A stretch of 32,809 nt of DNA from DTU089 sp002440045 (GTDB taxonomy: Bacteria; Bacillota; Clostridia; Oscillospirales; Acutalibacteraceae), in NCBI GenBank assembly GCA_937885695.1, contig CALABP010000085.1, positions 1 through 32,809 on the forward strand. The letters are read 5' to 3'. The notes beneath the pieces are model-generated. The model had not been told where the DNA came from. It saw only the letters and a list, made by a program, of their open reading frames with translations, and ran no database searches. The position numbers and the translations under genes were made by a program. Positions 31,323-32,809 of the stretch are shown here, piece after piece (within the stretch, counting starts at the first letter, position 1; each line of letters starts with the position of its first letter).

Positions 31323-32663
31323 TTGACCGAAACGGAATATTTTAAAGACCGATGCCGCGCGCTGTCGCACTCAAAAAGTGCGTCGCTGTTTTTTCGCGAC
31401 CTTATCAAGAAAAATAAAAAAGCCGAAAGCGACGGCGTTACGGCACGTTTTCGCTTTGACGGCTTTTTTGTCGATATTAATTTGTTTTTAAAAGGCAAGC
31501 GCGCCGCTTTGCCTAATCTTATTGTGCTTTACTGCGGCTTCACCTGCGAAGAAAACGTTCTTTTTTCGGTATACGACATTTTTGCCGCGCTCGGAATAGA
31601 CGATTTTAAAAGCTACACATATCCGTCTGTTTTTGAAAAACGTCACTTTGACGCAGTTTTTTCAGACATTGAAAGCCTTTTTAAAAAGCTTTTGCCCGCG
31701 CTTTTTTCCGCCGCCGAAAACGGCGTTGTAAGAAACAAAATGCTTGAGCAAAGAAAAAACGAAATTCGCGCGTTTTGCAAAAATCCCGATTTATTCGACC
31801 CCGCCGTGCCTTATAACGATATTTATTTGAAGCTTTCCGAAATAATCATCGACGGCTTTTATGACAGCGAAATAACAAATGCCGCAACAGGCACGCTGTC
31901 GCTTGCGCCGAACGGAAAAATACAGCGCGCAAAAAAGGCGCTCCAAGCAAAAAAGCACACCACTCTTTATGAAAGAAACCTGCTTGCGTTTTTAAATTCC
32001 GAAAAATCGGCGGGCTTTGATTTTTCGCCGCTCGGGCCGCTCGGAAAAGAGTTTGAAAACGAAATAAAAGAGGACGAACGCCGCATTTCTTTAAAAATAT
32101 TTTCACTCACGCTCGCGTTTCTTTTGCCTTCTTTCGGCGTACTTTTTGTAATTTATCTTGTTTTGTGCGCCGTGATGTTCAAAGACGCCGTTTTCACTGT
32201 CGGCACGGGGCTTTTAAACGGGCTTATTTTAGCCGCGCCCTCGATTGCGCTTTCGGCAATTTTTGCGATAATCCGCGTTTCGGCACTTGAAAAAAAGCAG
32301 GTTAAAAAAGACGATATTTCACCACCGGAATTAATTTCAAAAAAAGCTTTAAGGCCGCTTCTTATTTTTGCCGAATGCTTTGCGCTTGTTTTTTGCCTTT
32401 TTGCTTCAAACACAACCTGCGCCTTTTATGACAACTGTGTAAAGCTTGAAGACCCCGCCGTATTTTCGCTCGGGCAGATAAAATGCAGCTATTCCGAAAT
32501 AGAGTGTATCGAAATAAAGTCGGACGGCATTACCCCGCCGTACTTCAATGCGGTTTTAAAAGACGGCTCGTCGCTTTATCTTTTTGAAGCCACCGCTTCA
32601 AACGAAAAGAAATTCAGAAAATACGCGCCTCAATTCTTTTCGGAGCGCGGAATAGACGTTTAA
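31323..32663 (+). CDS. Unrecognised three-helix membrane protein
   Basis: The 446-residue frame starts at a TTG preceded by GAGGGGAAGTG. No ATG is well placed, so the TTG start is likely. Residues 1-250 are soluble and charged, with helical stretches such as DAVFSDIESLFKKLLPALF. Three hydrophobic segments follow (about 259-286, 292-318 and 344-362). The last 80 residues are a small domain with LGQIKCSYSEIECIEIKSDG and AVLKDGSSLYLFEA, whose strand pattern resembles a PH-like membrane-protein tail. I do not recognise the family. Base use matches the chromosomal genes rather than the AT-rich island. A hairpin terminator follows. Confidence 0.75.
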   Translation: MTETEYFKDRCRALSHSKSASLFFRDLIKKNKKAESDGVTARFRFDGFFVDINLFLKGKRAALPNLIVLYCGFTCEENVLFSVYDIFAALGIDDFKSYTYPSVFEKRHFDAVFSDIESLFKKLLPALFSAAENGVVRNKMLEQRKNEIRAFCKNPDLFDPAVPYNDIYLKLSEIIIDGFYDSEITNAATGTLSLAPNGKIQRAKKALQAKKHTTLYERNLLAFLNSEKSAGFDFSPLGPLGKEFENEIKEDERRISLKIFSLTLAFLLPSFGVLFVIYLVLCAVMFKDAVFTVGTGLLNGLILAAPSIALSAIFAIIRVSALEKKQVKKDDISPPELISKKALRPLLIFAECFALVFCLFASNTTCAFYDNCVKLEDPAVFSLGQIKCSYSEIECIEIKSDGITPPYFNAVLKDGSSLYLFEATASNEKKFRKYAPQFFSERGIDV

Positions 32664-32667
32664 GCAT

Positions 32668-32708
32668 AAGAGGGTCGAACTCCGTACGGTTTTAAAACGC
32701 CCTCTTTT
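32668..32708 (+). terminator. Probable terminator of the last gene
   Basis: AAGAGGG (32668-32674) pairs with CCCTCTT (32700-32706), ending in T4. The loop of 25 bases is long and holds the small palindrome CCGTACGG. Confidence 0.6.
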
Positions 32709-32809
32709 CGCCGTTACTGCGTCAAAAAGCCTTGCAAGAGATAGCATTGCTTCGTTTTTTCCTTGTACCGACAAAAATATGATGTTTTAAAACTGCGAAG
32801 CACCCTAAA
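32709..32809. other. Non-coding right edge
   Basis: No gene was seen. TGCTTCG (32748-32754) and CGAAGCA (32796-32802) form an inverted pair around an AT-rich segment, and TTTTTT directly follows the left arm. It may be the terminator region of a gene beyond the window. Confidence 0.35.

Noticed and set aside
31265..31498. Minus-strand open frame across the terminal gene's promoter and start
   Set aside because: It would run through a near-consensus promoter and the start region on the other strand, and its product has no features of its own.
1..32809. tRNA genes, rRNA, CRISPR arrays, riboswitches
   Set aside because: No cloverleaf, rRNA block, regularly spaced repeat set or recognisable aptamer was found on reading both strands. 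The leader hairpins seen are too simple to call riboswitches.

Overview
The window looks like a chromosome segment of a strictly anaerobic, probably host-associated member of the Bacillota (Clostridia). The basis is the oxygen-sensitive class III ribonucleotide reductase with its radical-SAM activase, a two-gene SUF-type Fe-S system, strong AGGAGG-type ribosome sites, TTGACA/TATAAT promoters, and plant or host glycan enzymes (GH78 rhamnosidase, GH130 mannoside phosphorylase, rhamnulokinase). No rRNA, tRNA, CRISPR array or complete mobile element was seen. The species cannot be fixed from the sequence.

Layout. 0-2.8 kb (minus): a peptidoglycan pair, MurL-type epimerase followed by a MurD-type ligase. 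This suggests the L-Glu-then-epimerise route to the D-Glu residue. 2.9-4.6 kb (plus, divergent): minimal SufC-SufB. 4.7-9.8 kb (plus): rhamnulokinase, a membrane protein with a decayed M28 peptidase fold, GH130 and a MATE exporter, closed by a strong terminator. 9.9-11.5 kb: an AT-richer accessory island with different codon use. It holds a membrane-anchored thioredoxin-like protein divergent from a secreted DUF2599-like protein and a small membrane protein, and it ends at the 3' ribozyme remnant (domains V-VI) of a group II intron. 11.7-13.5 kb (minus): purine nucleoside phosphorylase and ribokinase. 13.6-15.6 kb (minus): a MerR/GyrI-like regulator and a diaminopentanoate-dehydrogenase-like oxidoreductase, with a 19-bp-spacer MerR-type promoter in front of the latter. 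15.8-18.3 kb (minus): a GPH sugar symporter with a tail of about 320 charged residues.

18.4-26 kb (minus) is a redox and deoxynucleotide block: GH78 rhamnosidase, NrdG and Sir2 in one run, then NrdD with a glutaredoxin-like domain fused to its C-terminus, then thioredoxin reductase. The nrdD upstream region has two NrdR-box-like sites and a perfect palindrome wrapped around the -35 element. A folded dispersed repeat lies between nrdD and trxB, and a partial copy follows murD at the left edge of the window.

26-31.2 kb (minus) is the most unusual region. It is a single run of six genes, each encoding a membrane protein with a four-cysteine zinc ribbon at one end, behind one strong promoter and divergent from an XRE-family regulator. 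No known pathway explains it, and it is the best candidate here for an undescribed system. The window closes with an unrecognised three-helix membrane protein under its own promoter.
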